Below, piece after piece: positions 11,943 to 13,323 of a stretch of 13,323 bases of DNA (position 1 is the first letter of the stretch; every line of letters starts with the position of its first letter). Position numbers and translations under genes: made by a program. The DNA comes from an uncultured Sphingobium sp. (lineage in GTDB: Bacteria > Pseudomonadota > Alphaproteobacteria > Sphingomonadales > Sphingomonadaceae): NCBI GenBank assembly GCA_946479185.1, contig CAMLFF010000056.1, positions 1 to 13,323 on the forward strand. Direction: 5' to 3'. The notes beneath the pieces are model-generated. The model made no database searches. It worked only from the letters and a program-made list of their open reading frames with translations, and was not told the DNA's origin.

Positions 11943-13280
11943 ATGGCCCAAACATTCGATCTCGTGCTGCGTGGCGGCACTGTCCATCTTGTTGGCGGTC
12001 CAGCCGCAGTGGATGTGGGCGTAATCGACGGAAAAGTTGCCGCAATCGGCACGAAACTGGCCGATGCAGGCGAAGTGATCGACTGCACCGGGCTGGATGT
12101 GCTGCCGGGCGTGATCGACAGCCAAGTGCATTTTCGCGAGCCCGGCCTTGAACATAAGGAAGACCTCGAATCGGGCAGCCGCGCGGCAGTGCTCGGTGGC
12201 GTGACCGCCGTGTTCGAGATGCCGAACACCAACCCCAACACGGACACTGCCGAGCGCGTGCATGACAAGCTGGCCCGCGCGCATCATCGCATGTGGTGCG
12301 ACCATGCCTTTTATGTCGGCGCAACGGGCGACAATGCCGAGCAGCTTGCCGAGCTAGAGCGCATCCCCGGCACGGCGGGCATCAAGATCTTCATGGGCGC
12401 CTCCACCGGCAGCCTGCTGGTGGCCGAGGATGAGGCGCTGGCCCGCGTGCTGGCGCATGGCCGCCGCCGGGTCGCCATCCACGCCGAGGATGAGGCGCGG
12501 ATGAATGCGCGCATGGACCATCGTGTGACGGGCGATCCCTCAAGCCATCCGGTGTGGCGCGATGATGAAAGCGCGATGCTCGCCACCCGGCGCATCGTGA
12601 AGCTGGCGCGCGAGGCCGGGCGGCGCATCCATGTGCTGCACATCACCACACCTGCCGAGCTGGAATTTCTGAGCCAGCATAAGGACATCGCGACCTGCGA
12701 GGTGACGCCGCAGCACCTGACGCTCGCTGCCGAGGAGGCCTATCCGCGCCTTGGCACTTATGCGCAGATGAACCCGCCCATCCGCTCGGGCGCGCATCGC
12801 GACGGGCTGTGGCACTGGCTCGCGCAGGGCGTGCCCGATGTGCTGGGCTCAGACCATGCACCGCACACGCAGGAGGAGAAAGCCAAGACCTATCCGGCGA
12901 GCCCGAGCGGCATGCCCGGCGTGCAGACGCTGGTGCCGCTGCTGCTCGATCATGTCGCGAATGGGCGGCTGACGTTGCAACGCTTCATCGATCTCACCAG
13001 TGCCGGACCGCAGCGCATCTTCGGGCTGGTCGGCAAGGGCCGGATTGCGGTGGGCTATGATGCCGATTTCACCGTGGTCGACCTGAAGGCCCGCTGGACG
13101 ATGGAGAAGGACTGGCTTGCCTCCCGCTGCGACTGGTCGCCCTTTGAGGATATGAGCGTGACCGGCAAACCTATTGGCACCATCGTGCGCGGCAATCGCG
13201 TGATGTGGGATGCGCAGCTCGCCAATGAAGCGGTGGGCGAAGCCGTGCGCTTCGAGGCGACGCAATTTCCCGGCCATTAA
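11943..13280 (+). CDS. pyrC: Type I dihydroorotase-family amidohydrolase
   Basis: Expected to cyclise N-carbamoyl-L-aspartate to dihydroorotate in pyrimidine synthesis. 445 residues, a normal type I length. A small beta-sandwich segment (1-55, DLVLRGGTVHLVGG) precedes the TIM barrel and returns at the C-terminus (GKGRIAVGYDADFTVVDL). Metal-site residues by motif: DSQVHFREPG (58-67), where the usual His-x-His is Gln61-x-His63; GIKIFMGASTG with Lys148, a candidate carboxylated lysine; IHAEDE (His180); HVLHITT (His233); and GSDHAPH (Asp304). MNPP (276-279) and the substrate-binding FREPG are intact. The Gln change and the absence of an adjacent pyrB leave open a role as paralogue or as related cyclic amidohydrolase. 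My recollection is that alphaproteobacterial homologues share QVHFREPG, but I could not check. It is followed after 14 bp by another gene on the same strand. Confidence 0.85.
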   Translation: MAQTFDLVLRGGTVHLVGGPAAVDVGVIDGKVAAIGTKLADAGEVIDCTGLDVLPGVIDSQVHFREPGLEHKEDLESGSRAAVLGGVTAVFEMPNTNPNTDTAERVHDKLARAHHRMWCDHAFYVGATGDNAEQLAELERIPGTAGIKIFMGASTGSLLVAEDEALARVLAHGRRRVAIHAEDEARMNARMDHRVTGDPSSHPVWRDDESAMLATRRIVKLAREAGRRIHVLHITTPAELEFLSQHKDIATCEVTPQHLTLAAEEAYPRLGTYAQMNPPIRSGAHRDGLWHWLAQGVPDVLGSDHAPHTQEEKAKTYPASPSGMPGVQTLVPLLLDHVANGRLTLQRFIDLTSAGPQRIFGLVGKGRIAVGYDADFTVVDLKARWTMEKDWLASRCDWSPFEDMSVTGKPIGTIVRGNRVMWDAQLANEAVGEAVRFEATQFPGH

Positions 13281-13294
13281 GAGGAGAGCGCGCG

Positions 13295-13323
13295 ATGGCA
13301 GCAGCGACGAAAACCCGGCGCGG
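13295..13323 (+). CDS. Start of an unidentified gene, cut by the right window edge
   Basis: ATG at 13295 preceded by GAGGAGAG (13281-13288) with a 6-base spacer. Nine codons are visible (MAAATKTRR), a basic N-terminus that might begin a signal or membrane segment. It lies 14 bp after the dihydroorotase stop, so it is probably cotranscribed. The product cannot be identified from this fragment. Confidence 0.6.

Noticed and set aside
1..13323. Search for mobile elements, toxin-antitoxin, phage, defence or biosynthetic genes
   Set aside because: All coding space is taken by recognisable housekeeping or envelope genes with uniform GC-rich codon use. No terminal repeats, integrase, transposase or repeat array was seen.

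Overview
The window reads as chromosomal housekeeping DNA from an alphaproteobacterium, most likely a sphingomonad (Sphingomonadaceae). The evidence is the high GC content, an alphaproteobacterial-type RNase E with a large acidic insertion in its S1 domain, a bifunctional penicillin-binding protein of alphaproteobacterial type, and the gene order rne / amidase / PBP1A / prfB, with rne divergent from the amidase cluster and followed by an M48 protease and a DsbA-like protein. I recall that order from sphingomonad genomes but could not search for it. I see no mobile element, CRISPR array, rRNA or tRNA, and no foreign-looking island.

Layout. Positions 1-4443 (minus strand, reading leftward) carry a cell-wall and translation cluster: a periplasmic N-acetylmuramoyl-L-alanine amidase (3544-4443, start uncertain), a class A penicillin-binding protein (965-3469) and peptide chain release factor 2 (853 to beyond the left edge). 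Positions 4444-4932 form a divergent regulatory region. It contains five short inverted repeats and the presumed structured leader of rne. Positions 4933-10047 (plus strand) carry rne, a BepA-like M48 metalloprotease with a TPR-like tail, and a DsbA-like thioredoxin-fold protein that overlaps the protease by 4 nt. A GGAGGCCTCC double palindrome at 10052-10084 closes this run and lies between convergent genes.

Positions 10145-11895 (minus strand) carry a small DUF2892 membrane protein, a periplasmic glutaminyl-peptide cyclotransferase and a YgfZ/GcvT-like folate-binding protein. The last two overlap by 4 nt. Divergent from ygfZ, a type I dihydroorotase-family amidohydrolase (11943-13280, plus) is followed closely by the first nine codons of another gene at the right edge.

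How the genes fit together. The left cluster builds (PBP1A) and cuts (amidase) peptidoglycan. The protease/DsbA pair looks like envelope protein quality control, and PBP1A carries four cysteines on its periplasmic side that could need it. RNase E, RF2, YgfZ and dihydroorotase are core RNA, translation, Fe-S and pyrimidine functions. I did not find a convincing undescribed system. The points most worth a second look are the Gln in place of the first zinc-ligand His in the dihydroorotase homologue, the structured rne/amidase intergenic region, the uncertain amidase start with a possible Tat-like signal, and the alternating charge blocks of the RNase E tail.
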